Of a stretch of DNA of 32,967 nt, positions 13,018 through 20,695 are shown in pieces; the first letter of the stretch is position 1; the number at the start of each line of letters is the position of its first letter. This stretch comes from a virus. The stretch lies in the IMG/VR virus record IMGVR_UViG_3300031673_000290, positions 1 to 32,967 of that record. The stretch is one strand, 5' to 3'. Under the pieces are notes generated by a model. The model searched no databases. It saw only the letters and a list, made by a program, of their open reading frames with translations, and was not told where the DNA came from. A program made the translations under genes and the position numbers.

Positions 13018-13209
13018 ATGTATACATTAATATACGAAATCAATAATAGAAAACTAAAGAAACCTATCAAAGTCAAAATTACAAAATACTATACGATAGA
13101 AAGTGGGAAATTCTATGAAGAAGGAAATACTGAAAAAGAAGCAATCGAGAAATTTAAAGGTGCTGTTTTGGATATGTATGAAGATATGGATATAGAGTTA
13201 TTCGACTAA
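13018..13209 (+). CDS. HicB-like small protein (63 aa)
   Basis: The segment YYTIESGKFYEEGNTEKEAI followed by EKFKGAVLDMYED has the strand, G-x-T, EA-helix order of HicB-type partial RNase H folds. No HicA toxin lies next to it, so an orphan or simply fold-related protein is likely. The upstream ribosome site is weak (AGTGTTAGAG). The gene's end forms the left arm of an inverted repeat (13202-13245). Confidence 0.5.
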   Translation: MYTLIYEINNRKLKKPIKVKITKYYTIESGKFYEEGNTEKEAIEKFKGAVLDMYEDMDIELFD

Positions 13210-13245
13210 TTATTGTTGTCCTGTATAGAAAGCAACTTTAGTCGA
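13202..13245 (+). promoter_or_regulatory. inverted repeat before the 13281 gene
   Basis: TCGACTAA (13202-13209, includes the stop codon) and TTAGTCGA (13238-13245), 8-bp perfect arms. A second short hairpin TGTCC/GGACA (13250-13254/13264-13268) sits right before the AAAGGAGG of the next gene. No T run. Possibly limits translation or stabilises the mRNA. Confidence 0.45.
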
Positions 13246-13280
13246 TTAGTGTCCTTCATAGGGGGACAAAGGAGGTAAAT

Positions 13281-13541
13281 ATGAATAGTGTAGGTATAGG
13301 AAAGGAACTCGAAACTAAAACTGTATTAAAGGTGACTAAAGAAACTTATAAAGACAGGAATATAAATTTTCGTCAATATGTTAAAAGTTTAATGTCGGCA
13401 ATGTTAAGTAATCATGAATTTAAGACATTGAATTTGAGTTCGGGAATGTACGGTATAGACCTGAAGTTAATTATTGTTCCCGTAGAAATAAAGAATAAAA
13501 TAGTAGTTCCAGAGAAGAAAAAGATAATAGTGGTGAAATGA
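13281..13541 (+). CDS. hypothetical protein upstream of terminase
   Basis: 86 residues, AAAGGAGG before the ATG. Basic start with TKTVLKVTKETYKDRNINFR and a beta-rich end (LKLIIVPVEIKNKIVVPEKK). Not recognised. Its last codons overlap the start region of the large terminase gene. Confidence 0.6.
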   Translation: MNSVGIGKELETKTVLKVTKETYKDRNINFRQYVKSLMSAMLSNHEFKTLNLSSGMYGIDLKLIIVPVEIKNKIVVPEKKKIIVVK

Positions 13542-13560
13542 AAGAGGGTGATTGGGGTTT

Positions 13561-14974
13561 ATGGATCCAAGTAATTATGATTTTATAGCCCAGAAAATAT
13601 AACATCGAGTTTACCGATAAGCAGTTGTTAGCGTTATGGTTGCTTAATCAAGAGTATACCAAAGAATTACTCTATGGCGGAGCTAAGGGTGGTGGCAAAA
13701 GTGTACTCTTGTGTCGGTATGCCTGGTTATATTGTGACATGATTATAGATAAATTTAATCTTCCACCACTAAAGAATCCCATACCAATAGGTTTTATGGG
13801 TAGAATGACGGGTGTAGATTTTGATGACACGACTTTGGAATCATGGAAAATGTTTGTTCCTGAAAATGTTTATACCATCAATTACAAGAATAAAGAAATC
13901 ATTATGAATAAACGTTTAAAAATTCATTATGGCGGACTTGACAGCGAAAAAATAAAGAAGAAATTTAACTCCATGGAAATAGCCTTCTTCTGTCTTGATC
14001 AGGCAGAGGAAATAGAAGAAGATAAATTAACCGAACTTAAACTTGCTTGTAGAAGAACTATCAACGGACAGGCTCTTCCTTATAAATATGTTTATTCAGC
14101 TAATCCAAGAGATTGTTATTTAAAAAAAGCATTTGTTCTAAATAAGAATAAAGACGGAAGAATTTACTTGCCTGCTTTACCATCAGATAATGAATATTTA
14201 CCAAAAGATTATGTAGGAAGAATGGAATATGTTTTAAGGAATAGACCAGCCTTATTGCAGGCTTATAGAGATGGATGTTGGGATGTAATGGCTGGTTCGG
14301 ATCTGGTCGTTCAACTTGCCTGGATTGAAAGAGCTTACGAAACAAGACTCCATAACCCCGTAAGAAAGGTCATTACTTGTGATCCTGCACGTTTTGGAGA
14401 TGATGAAACTGTAATCTATGGTCTAAAAAATACCGATATAGTAGATCATGATATATACGGACAAAGAGATGCAGATTATACCGCTAACCAAATTGAAAAG
14501 ATGGCTCAAAGACTTAGACCTTCTGTAATTGTAATTGATATTATCAATGTAGGTTTGGCTGTAGCTGTTCTTTTAAGACAAAAAATTAAAATGTGGGATT
14601 GGAAATGTCTTCTCGTAGAATTTAACGGTGCTGAAAGACAGAAAGCAGGCGTTCCTGATGCTTTTTATAATAGACGGGCAGAAGCGACATGGCTTGCCGG
14701 AGAAATGTTTGGGGATAATGAAATACAACTAACCTTTAAAGATGAAGAACTTGAAAGAGACCTTAATGCTTATAAGTACGAATTTAAAGGAGACCAGTTA
14801 ATAATCCAACCTAAGAAGGTAATGAAGTTAGCAAAAAATTTAGGTAAATCCCCGGATCATGGAGATGCGTACATAATGGGACTCTGGGCGTTGAGTTATG
14901 CCCGTGAAGAGTACGTAACCAAACATTACTTCAATAAACAAAAGACAAAAAGGCGCAGCTACATGACTGCTTAG
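13561..14974 (+). CDS. terL: terminase large subunit (start disrupted by an apparent +1 frameshift)
   Basis: ATPase and nuclease of the packaging motor. In the frame open from 13589, counting from the TTG at 13625, Walker A is GGAKGGGKS (Lys25), Walker B FFCLDQAEE (Asp125), coupling motif YSANP, then an RNase H-like nuclease with VITCDPARFGDDE, VIVIDIINVG and HGDAYIMG supplying acidic residues. Family N-termini carry an adenine-binding Q motif, here NIEFTDKQ, which lies before the TTG. No usual start codon exists upstream in this frame before a TAG at 13586. The ATG at 13561 starts MDPSNYDFIAQK in another frame and stops at 13600; skipping one A at 13594-13597 joins it to YNIEFTDKQ. So there is either an indel error, a true mutation, or programmed frameshifting. 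Confidence 0.9.
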
Positions 14975-14986
14975 AAACGAACTTGC

Positions 14987-15015
14987 TTGACAAGAAACTC
15001 CTTTTATGCTATACT
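14987..15015 (+). promoter_or_regulatory. sigma70-type promoter of the HNH gene
   Basis: TTGACA (14987-14992), 17-bp spacer, TATACT (15010-15015), near consensus. Transcription should start near 15022, about 15 nt before the ATG, leaving just the AAGGAGG site in the leader. Confidence 0.85.
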
Positions 15016-15036
15016 ATTTGCGAAGGAGGAAACATT

Positions 15037-15672
15037 ATGTCTAATAGAAAAAAATATATGAAACAATGGAGAAAGGATAACTCCGAACACATAAAAGAAT
15101 ACGATAAAAAATGGAAAAAAGACAATCTCGAACATAGAAAAGAATATCAGGAGAAGTGGAATAAGGATAATTTAGAACATATAAAAAAGCGTCGGAGACA
15201 ACGGTATTTAAAAGATCGTGAGAAAGAATTAAAACAAGCAAAACAATGGGCTAAAGACAATCCTGAAAGAATAAAAGAAATTCAACAGCAATATTATTAT
15301 TCCAACCATGAAAGAGAAGTAGAACGAGTAAAGCAATATCGTAAAGATCATCTTGAGGAAAGAAAAGAATACGAAAAGCAATATAAGAAAAATCACACTA
15401 AAGAAATAAAACAACGTCGTAATGGAAAATTGCAATATGTTCAAGACTATAAATTATCAAAAGGTTGTCAAATTTGTGGCTATAATAAGAATCCAGGATT
15501 TTTGGGTTTTCATCATCCTAACGATGACAAAGAATTTAATGTTTCGTATGCCTGTGCTCAAGATTTGAGTCTAGAGAAAATCAAAGAAGAAATGGCAAAA
15601 TGTATAATTCTTTGTGCTAATTGTCACACAAAATTACATTGGAAAGCAACAAAGAAAAATAATCTACCTTGA
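15037..15672 (+). CDS. HNH endonuclease with N-terminal 15-residue repeats
   Basis: 211 residues; CGAAGGAGGAA sets the ATG at 15037, downstream of its own promoter. About eight imperfect 15-residue units (for example YDKKWKKDNLEHRKE, YQEKWNKDNLEHIKK, YEKQYKKNHTKEIKQ) fill residues 5-125 as a long basic helix, probably DNA-binding. The C-terminal HNH domain has CQICGYN, FHHPNDDKEFN and CANCHTKLHW: two zinc knuckles, the HH pair and the final histidine. Standing alone with its own promoter between terminase and portal genes, it looks like a free-standing homing endonuclease that inserted here. Confidence 0.85.
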   Translation: MSNRKKYMKQWRKDNSEHIKEYDKKWKKDNLEHRKEYQEKWNKDNLEHIKKRRRQRYLKDREKELKQAKQWAKDNPERIKEIQQQYYYSNHEREVERVKQYRKDHLEERKEYEKQYKKNHTKEIKQRRNGKLQYVQDYKLSKGCQICGYNKNPGFLGFHHPNDDKEFNVSYACAQDLSLEKIKEEMAKCIILCANCHTKLHWKATKKNNLP

Positions 15673-15682
15673 TAAATTTTAC

Positions 15683-15695
15683 TTGCTAATAGCAA
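15683..15695. promoter_or_regulatory. palindromic operator, third copy
   Basis: TTGCTAATAGCAA, perfect arms. It lies 5 bp upstream of the -35 box of the promoter at 15701, centre near -47, and shares flanking bases with the copy at 9419-9431. Confidence 0.75.
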
Positions 15696-15700
15696 CTACC

Positions 15701-15729
15701 TTGACGAGCAAATTTATTCTTGATATACT
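15701..15729 (+). promoter_or_regulatory. sigma70-type promoter
   Basis: TTGACG (15701-15706), 17-bp spacer, TATACT (15724-15729). Expected start near 15736. It would transcribe two small ORFs and the structured RNA up to the terminator at 16294-16337. Confidence 0.85.
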
Positions 15730-15743
15730 ACAAGAGGTGTATT

Positions 15744-15899
15744 ATCGTAACTAAAATTGATAAAACTTTAGAAAAAATAAATAACCAATTAAGACATATA
15801 TTTGAAGAAAATCCTGACTTTACTGGGAATATAACAATGGATTTCTGTCTCGGTGGTTTAACTGGTTTTAAGAAAATAGAAATAGTAATATACAAATAA
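15744..15899 (+). CDS. small protein with no canonical start codon (51 aa)
   Basis: AAGAGGTG at 15732-15739 is followed by ATT ATC GTA ACT AAA; the frame is then open for a balanced protein (KIDKTLEKINNQLRHIF, then GNITMDFCLGGLTGFKK). The only in-frame TTG (15720) lies in the promoter -10 box, upstream of the expected transcript start. Initiation at ATC (15744) or ATT (15741) would be needed, or a start codon has mutated. It resembles small phage proteins of unknown function with a GNI...CLGGxTGF core, by pattern only. Confidence 0.45.
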   Translation: MVTKIDKTLEKINNQLRHIFEENPDFTGNITMDFCLGGLTGFKKIEIVIYK

Positions 15900-15908
15900 G
15901 GGGGAACA

Positions 15909-16028
15909 ATGTATAAAAAGATTTCTCATAAAAGGCTTTTGGAATTTGATGGTTACTATTTAATAATAGATTTATACCAATATATTTCTGTTCCTGATTA
16001 TGGAGAATGGATTACATTTAGTCTTTAA
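15909..16028 (+). CDS. hypothetical small protein (39 aa)
   Basis: AAGGGGG lies 6 nt before the ATG. Begins with a basic segment, then aromatic-rich (FDGYYLIIDLYQYISVPDYG). Too short to classify. It ends 5 nt before the structured RNA. Confidence 0.5.
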   Translation: MYKKISHKRLLEFDGYYLIIDLYQYISVPDYGEWITFSL

Positions 16029-16032
16029 AAGA

Positions 16033-16337
16033 ACCACTCCAACTACGAATGTAGGCAAGGTGGTGATAACGGGTGCTATACCAAGTGTATAGTAACCCTG
16101 TCAGTCCGAGGGTGCTGTTTAAGTCCTAGGCAAACCCTTCATCGATTGCATCGCAGAGGTTTACTCGAAAAACGTTCCACCCCACTAATAAGAGACCCTG
16201 GTCTCTTCGAGAGATAGGTGGGGTGGTCAAAAAGAATAAATAATTAACAGAGACTGCTCAAAAGAAGTTCCTTTAATAGGAAACCACTCTTATGAAGCTC
16301 TAATGACCGAAAAGGTTGTTAGGGCTTCTTTTTTTTT
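16033..16337 (+). ncRNA. candidate structured RNA between terminase and portal genes
   Basis: About 305 nt with no gene and many stable helices: ACCAC/GTGGT (16033-16037/16060-16064) around CTAC/GTAG (16043-16046/16051-16054); GGGT/ACCC with CTATAC/GTATAG (16071-16098); AGGGT/ACCCT (16109-16113/16134-16138); CGAT/ATCG (16143-16153); a 9-bp CCACCCCAC/GTGGGGTGG (16177-16185/16218-16226) enclosing AAGAGACC/GGTCTCTT (16190-16207); TTCCT/AGGAA (16268-16282); and the terminator. With the promoter at 15701 this looks like a dedicated transcript. I do not recognise the class; possibilities include a packaging RNA, a regulatory RNA or a cis-acting leader of the portal operon. Confidence 0.6.
16294..16337 (+). 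terminator. strong intrinsic terminator before the portal gene
   Basis: GAAGCTCTAA (16294-16303) pairs over 10 positions with TTAGGGCTTC (16319-16328); an inner ACC/GGT adds to it; nine T follow. The portal ribosome site GGAGG begins at the very next base, so portal transcription must read through this terminator or be controlled by it. Confidence 0.9.
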
Positions 16338-16346
16338 GGAGGCGTA

Positions 16347-18158
16347 ATGGATAAAACATCTAAAACGAATAGAGAAAGTAAATTAGCCGAATTCTGGCAA
16401 GACGCTAAAAAAGGTCATCGTATATGGCGACAAGAAGCTATCGAGAACTATGAGTTCGTATGCAACAACCAATGGACTCCTCACGAGAGAGCTTTATTGG
16501 CAGAAGAAGAGAAACCCTGTTTGACATTCAATCATATTTTACCTATCGTAAATCTTTTATCTGGAATGGAGAGACAAAATAGAGCTGATGTAAAAGCCTT
16601 TCCAAGAAAAGGTGGAGTAAGGATTATTGCGGATGCCTTTACATCCCTTACGAAACATTCCATTGATTTATGTCATGGTGAAACTGAACAATCCATGCAA
16701 TTCGTGGATGGCATAATATCGGGAAAAGGTTGGTTAAAATCAGACATATCTTACAAGAAAGATAAGAAGAATGGCGATATTGTCGTAACAAGAAGATCCC
16801 CCTTTGATATGTACGGAGATCCCAATGCCGATAAATATGACTTAAATGAATCAGCAAAATACATTGTTGAATGTTACTGGGGAGACAAAGAACAAATCGA
16901 ACTTCTTTGGGATGAACATAAGGAAGATATAGGGAAGTATATATCCGATCCTCAAGATGAAGATATGATGGATCGTACCGGTAAACTTGTAAAGCAATCA
17001 GACAAAGAGGATAGAGATCCTTCATTATACAATTATCGATTAAAAGAGATATGGTGGAAAAGTTATAAAAAACAATTATATCTCATAGATGGAGCTACAA
17101 TGATTTTTACGCCTATCCACGATTCTCAAAAAGACGTAGCAAAAGTAGTTATAGAAAAAGAAACAAGATTGGCTGAAAGTCAAAATAGGCGACCAAGATA
17201 TTCCATTGTAGAACATATAGACGAAGTCTTACACATAAGTACCATGTTGGGAGATATGGAATTAGAACATATTGAAGATCCCTATCATGGAATGACTTTA
17301 TTTCCCATACAAAGATTTTGCCCTTACTGGTTTGACGGGGTTACTTTTGGAGTAGTCGAGGGACTTAAAGATCCACAAAAAGAAATAAATAAAAGATCTT
17401 CTCAGATGCTTCATATTCTTAATCATACAGCCAATACGGGTTGGATTGTTAATGAAAAAGAAGTAAATACTATAGATCTTTTGAAGGAAGAAGGTTCAAA
17501 GCCTGGAGTTATAGTTACATGGATGAACCATGATCCAAAGAAAATTGAACCAAATAGATTTCCTGAAGGACTTTTCATTCTAAAACAAGATGATGAAGCA
17601 AGTATGAAAAAGATTTCAGGTCTTAATCCGGACATTATGGGTCAAGGAGATAAAAGGACTGATTCAGGAATTGCTATCCTGCGAAGACAACGTCAGGGGG
17701 CAACGATTTCTGAACCGGTTTACGATAATTTTAGACTTTCTCAAAGGATTTTTGGAGAAACATTAATTGAAATGATTAGACATTCTCAAGTCTATTCGCC
17801 AGCCGAAGTTGCTCATATAATGCAAGACGAAAAACAAGAAATTGATATTGAACAACTTTATAAGGCAATGAAATCTTGGGCTGTTGGTCATTATGGATAT
17901 AAGGTCGAGCAACAACCGAATATGCCGACTATAAGAATGGCTAATCTAGAAGTGTTAATGAATTTAGCAAATGCCGGTCTTCCCATACCTATAGATGTAA
18001 TAATCGAAAATTCAGATATACCTAATAAAGAAGAAATTGTCCAAAGAGTTCGGGAGGAAGCGCAACGGGTTGCACAAGAAGAACAACAACAACCTGCAAG
18101 ACAGACGAAAGGAAAGGCTTCTCAACCAAAATTACAATCGATGGTTGGGAAAGTATAA
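16347..18158 (+). CDS. portal protein (P22-like)
   Basis: 603 residues, GGAGG before the ATG. Portal dodecamers form the DNA channel at the capsid vertex and dock the terminase. The N-terminus shows the P22-type signature: a NNQWTPHERALL segment, then EEKPCLTFNHILPIVNLLSG and ERQNRADVKAFP. A central stem/wing region and a GLNPDIMGQGDKRTDSGIAI, then RRQRQGA segment follow; the C-terminus is Gln-rich and helical (EEAQRVAQEEQQQPARQ). Length is near P22 gp1 without its long barrel. Directly followed by scaffold and coat genes. Confidence 0.85.
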   Translation: MDKTSKTNRESKLAEFWQDAKKGHRIWRQEAIENYEFVCNNQWTPHERALLAEEEKPCLTFNHILPIVNLLSGMERQNRADVKAFPRKGGVRIIADAFTSLTKHSIDLCHGETEQSMQFVDGIISGKGWLKSDISYKKDKKNGDIVVTRRSPFDMYGDPNADKYDLNESAKYIVECYWGDKEQIELLWDEHKEDIGKYISDPQDEDMMDRTGKLVKQSDKEDRDPSLYNYRLKEIWWKSYKKQLYLIDGATMIFTPIHDSQKDVAKVVIEKETRLAESQNRRPRYSIVEHIDEVLHISTMLGDMELEHIEDPYHGMTLFPIQRFCPYWFDGVTFGVVEGLKDPQKEINKRSSQMLHILNHTANTGWIVNEKEVNTIDLLKEEGSKPGVIVTWMNHDPKKIEPNRFPEGLFILKQDDEASMKKISGLNPDIMGQGDKRTDSGIAILRRQRQGATISEPVYDNFRLSQRIFGETLIEMIRHSQVYSPAEVAHIMQDEKQEIDIEQLYKAMKSWAVGHYGYKVEQQPNMPTIRMANLEVLMNLANAGLPIPIDVIIENSDIPNKEEIVQRVREEAQRVAQEEQQQPARQTKGKASQPKLQSMVGKV

Positions 18159-18163
18159 AAATA

Positions 18164-18207
18164 CTAACTATTAGTTAGGGTAAAAAACTCCACTGGAAGG
18201 AATCCAG
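18164..18207 (+). promoter_or_regulatory. hairpins in the scaffold gene leader
   Basis: CTAACT/AGTTAG with a 3-nt loop (18164-18178), then CTGGA/TCCAG (18193-18207). A later CTCCAG (about 18220) could compete for the CTGGA arm. No T run; perhaps mRNA processing or translation control between portal and scaffold. Confidence 0.45.
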
Positions 18208-18246
18208 GATTACTCTTACTCCAGAGGTTAGGAAAGGAGAAAACAC

Positions 18247-19011
18247 ATGGATATTAAAGAAGGTAATGTTCAGGAAGAAAAAATCTACACCAAAAAAGAA
18301 TACGAAGGGCTAATTAAGGATGTACAAGGTGAAAGATCAAATCGTCAACAAGCTCAATATGATTTGGATGCAAGCAGGAGAGAATTAGAGTCTCTAAAAA
18401 AAACTGTTGAAGAATTGAAAAATTCTAAACCAGTAGAGCTTGCTTCGGAGAAAATTCAGTTTGAAGGTAAAGACGAAGATTATGCAACCGTCAAAGAAGT
18501 CAAGACGGGATTCAAAAGTCTTGAAAAAGAAGCTACTGCCACATTTAGAAAGGCACAAGAAGCGGCGAAAGCTGCTGCTGATCAAGAAATAGCAAAAGAA
18601 AAATTTGATGAATCTTGTCGGGATGCAGAACTTAAATATTCCAAATTAGCATCTATTGGTTTAGATTATAGAACAGTTTACAATGCAGCAATCAAACGGA
18701 TTGGTGGAAACAAGTATGAGCAAGCAGCTATTTTTCATTCTAAAAATCCAGGCGAAAGGCTCTATGCAGAAGGTTCTAAAGATCCTGAAATAAAAATGAA
18801 ACTTGATTTAGAAGAAAATCAAGAACTCCTTAAATCTATGGAAACTCGCAAGGTAGACAAAGAGAGCTTAACGGGTGGTATCAAGATAAAGAGTGATGAA
18901 TTCTACACACCACAAGAAGTCAAAAATATGACTCCGTTAGAAGCTAAAGATAATCTTCCCAAGATAGAGAAGTCGATGGCTCATTGGGAAGAACTTAGAA
19001 AACAAAAATAA
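18247..19011 (+). CDS. scaffolding protein
   Basis: 254 residues with AAAGGAG before the ATG. Highly charged and helical: QYDLDASRRELESLKKTVEE is a coiled coil, and KSLEKEATATFRKAQEAAKA is a long Ala/Lys helix. The position between portal and coat and the composition are typical of scaffolds, which guide coat assembly and leave before or during packaging. The C-terminus (SMAHWEELRKQK) is basic, as the coat-binding end of P22 scaffold is. Assigned by context and composition, not by a motif. Confidence 0.75.
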   Translation: MDIKEGNVQEEKIYTKKEYEGLIKDVQGERSNRQQAQYDLDASRRELESLKKTVEELKNSKPVELASEKIQFEGKDEDYATVKEVKTGFKSLEKEATATFRKAQEAAKAAADQEIAKEKFDESCRDAELKYSKLASIGLDYRTVYNAAIKRIGGNKYEQAAIFHSKNPGERLYAEGSKDPEIKMKLDLEENQELLKSMETRKVDKESLTGGIKIKSDEFYTPQEVKNMTPLEAKDNLPKIEKSMAHWEELRKQK

Positions 19012-19028
19012 GAAAGGAGTGAAATTTA

Positions 19029-19922
19029 ATGCCACAGACAGGTATGTCATTCGGAAACGAAGAGATAAGAGACGCTGTCCCAATAATATTCGCTGCAAAA
19101 GTTTTAAAGGAAATTGATGACAAATTAGTTTTCGGTAAAATCGCAACAAAAGAATATGAAGGCGAAATAAGCAATGTTGGCGATAGAGTTGTTATCAGAG
19201 GACTCGGAGAAGTTACTATCAGAAAGTATGATCCTAAAGCTGCTAAAGCTGTCCCTGAAGATCCTATTCAGTACGAGACCCCTCAAGATTCAGCTATATT
19301 CTTGGATGTTGACCAGGCTTACTACTACGGTATAAGTATAGGCGACATCAAGAAAAAGCAATCTGACCTTAACCACATGACGAACTATGCTCAAAAAGCT
19401 GGTTACGGATTGGATGTAAAGGTTGATGCTTATATAGCTAGTCTTTACAACAAGGGTGTTGGAGGAGATGTAGCTTATGTCACAGATGCTAGCGTTGACG
19501 CTAAGACTGTTACTTCTGCTATTGGTGAATTATGGGATGCTTTAGAACTTGTCAATATTGATAGGAAATTTATAGTCCTCCCATCTTGGGTTATTTTAAG
19601 ACTATTATATGCTGGAATCATTATGGCACAGGATTTAAAGGCTGAATTAAAGAACGGTTTCATAGGACGGGTACTGAACTTTGACATGTATCAGTCTAAC
19701 AGATGTGCAGAAGTTGACGCTACCAGATGGCATCACGCCATTATGGCTGGAAGTTACGATTCAATAGCATTTGTACAGCAGATGATAGAAACTGAATCCG
19801 TTAGATTAACAAGCGATTTTGTTAGTGCTACCAGAGGTTTGCACGTTTGGGGATCTAGGGTTATTAAACCCAAAGAACTCTATTGGGCTGACTTACAGGG
19901 AGTCGCTGAAACGAATATTTAG
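19029..19922 (+). CDS. major capsid protein
   Basis: 297 residues; AGAAAGGAGTG before the ATG. After a short N-arm the protein shows KVLKEIDDKLVFGKIATKEY, a GDRVVIRGLGEVTIRKYD strand pair and LDVDQAYYYGISIGD, the pattern of HK97-fold coat proteins of the P22/phage-coat type. The C-terminal part has a GSYDSIAFVQQM stretch and a closing beta region (RGLHVWGSRVIKPKELYW). It is shorter than P22 gp5, so it probably lacks the large inserted domain. Followed by a hairpin and decoration-like genes. Confidence 0.85.
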   Translation: MPQTGMSFGNEEIRDAVPIIFAAKVLKEIDDKLVFGKIATKEYEGEISNVGDRVVIRGLGEVTIRKYDPKAAKAVPEDPIQYETPQDSAIFLDVDQAYYYGISIGDIKKKQSDLNHMTNYAQKAGYGLDVKVDAYIASLYNKGVGGDVAYVTDASVDAKTVTSAIGELWDALELVNIDRKFIVLPSWVILRLLYAGIIMAQDLKAELKNGFIGRVLNFDMYQSNRCAEVDATRWHHAIMAGSYDSIAFVQQMIETESVRLTSDFVSATRGLHVWGSRVIKPKELYWADLQGVAETNI

Positions 19923-19930
19923 TAATGTAT

Positions 19931-19950
19931 AGGGGGAGATGTCTCCCCCT
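19931..19950 (+). terminator. GC-rich hairpin after the coat gene
   Basis: AGGGGGAGA/TCTCCCCCT, 9-bp perfect arms with 2 nt between. The following TTGAAATTTC is not a clear T tract, so partial termination or mRNA 3'-end protection, giving more coat message, is likely. Confidence 0.65.
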
Positions 19951-19980
19951 TTGAAATTTCAATGAAAGGAGGAATAAATA

Positions 19981-20688
19981 ATGACTTACTATATAGATGT
20001 TCCTGAAACCAGTAATACGGACTTACTATTAGATGATAAAAAGGTTGTAACGGTCGTCCCTTCTGTCGCTTTAAAAACTTTCACCGACCAAATTATCACT
20101 TTTAGTGTTGCAGCTGGCGATGTTTACACTATGACTGCTTCTAATTTTTCCGCAGATTTATTTGCTGCTGGAGATCGGATAATTGTCAGAGGTTCAGTTG
20201 ATACAAGTGGATTAATAAACAATGATGGTTTATATACTGTTCTCACCAATCCAGCAGGTTCTATTACTGTAAAAGAAATAGTTAAAGCAGTTGCTAGTGT
20301 TGGTACTGTATGTGTAGAAGAATATGATACATTCATACTCCATCCAACTAAAAGAACTGGACAAATTTGTGTCCTTATAGTATTAGGTGCTACCCCATCT
20401 GAAATGGATGTTAGTTTCGTACCTGGTGGATATTGGGCTTCTAAACCTTTAGTGAAAACAGCTGGAAAGAGCAATCTACCTGCATATCAAGGAGAAACTC
20501 TATTAGCAAACAAGACATATTTTGTTCAAGTAGAAACTGCACCATACTTACAGACAGAAGAAGAAGATTTATACACAGATGCAGTTACTACCATAGATAA
20601 AAAAGGAACAATGCTAATGAGATTATTTCCTAAGAAAAGCGAAGCATTAACTGTCGAAGTGGATGTAGCATTAGTTCAGTTAGCTTAA
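19981..20688 (+). CDS. head-associated structural protein with beta-barrel module
   Basis: 235 residues; AAAGGAGG before the ATG. Beta-rich throughout. Residues 35-90 contain DQIITFSVAAGDVY ... FAAGDRIIVRGS ... NNDGLYTVLTNPAGSITVKE, a module of the type 'I.F...GD.I.V.GS..N.G.Y.V......I.V' seen again in the tail protein at 23276-24592. A virion decoration or head-tail protein is likely from position and composition. No catalytic motif. Confidence 0.6.
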   Translation: MTYYIDVPETSNTDLLLDDKKVVTVVPSVALKTFTDQIITFSVAAGDVYTMTASNFSADLFAAGDRIIVRGSVDTSGLINNDGLYTVLTNPAGSITVKEIVKAVASVGTVCVEEYDTFILHPTKRTGQICVLIVLGATPSEMDVSFVPGGYWASKPLVKTAGKSNLPAYQGETLLANKTYFVQVETAPYLQTEEEDLYTDAVTTIDKKGTMLMRLFPKKSEALTVEVDVALVQLA

Positions 20689-20695
20689 AGAAATG

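Noticed and set aside
13538-13588. Amber (TAG) recoding, with terminase starting at 13538
   Set aside because: TAG is used as a normal stop by several genes here (for example 920-922 and 12251-12253), and the tRNA found reads UGG, not UAG. The +1 shift from 13561 gives a more natural N-terminus.
16033-16337. Group I or group II intron, or a HEARO-type RNA linked to the HNH gene
   Set aside because: The conserved core elements of these classes were not found, the HNH protein is not of the IscB type, and no split exon is evident.
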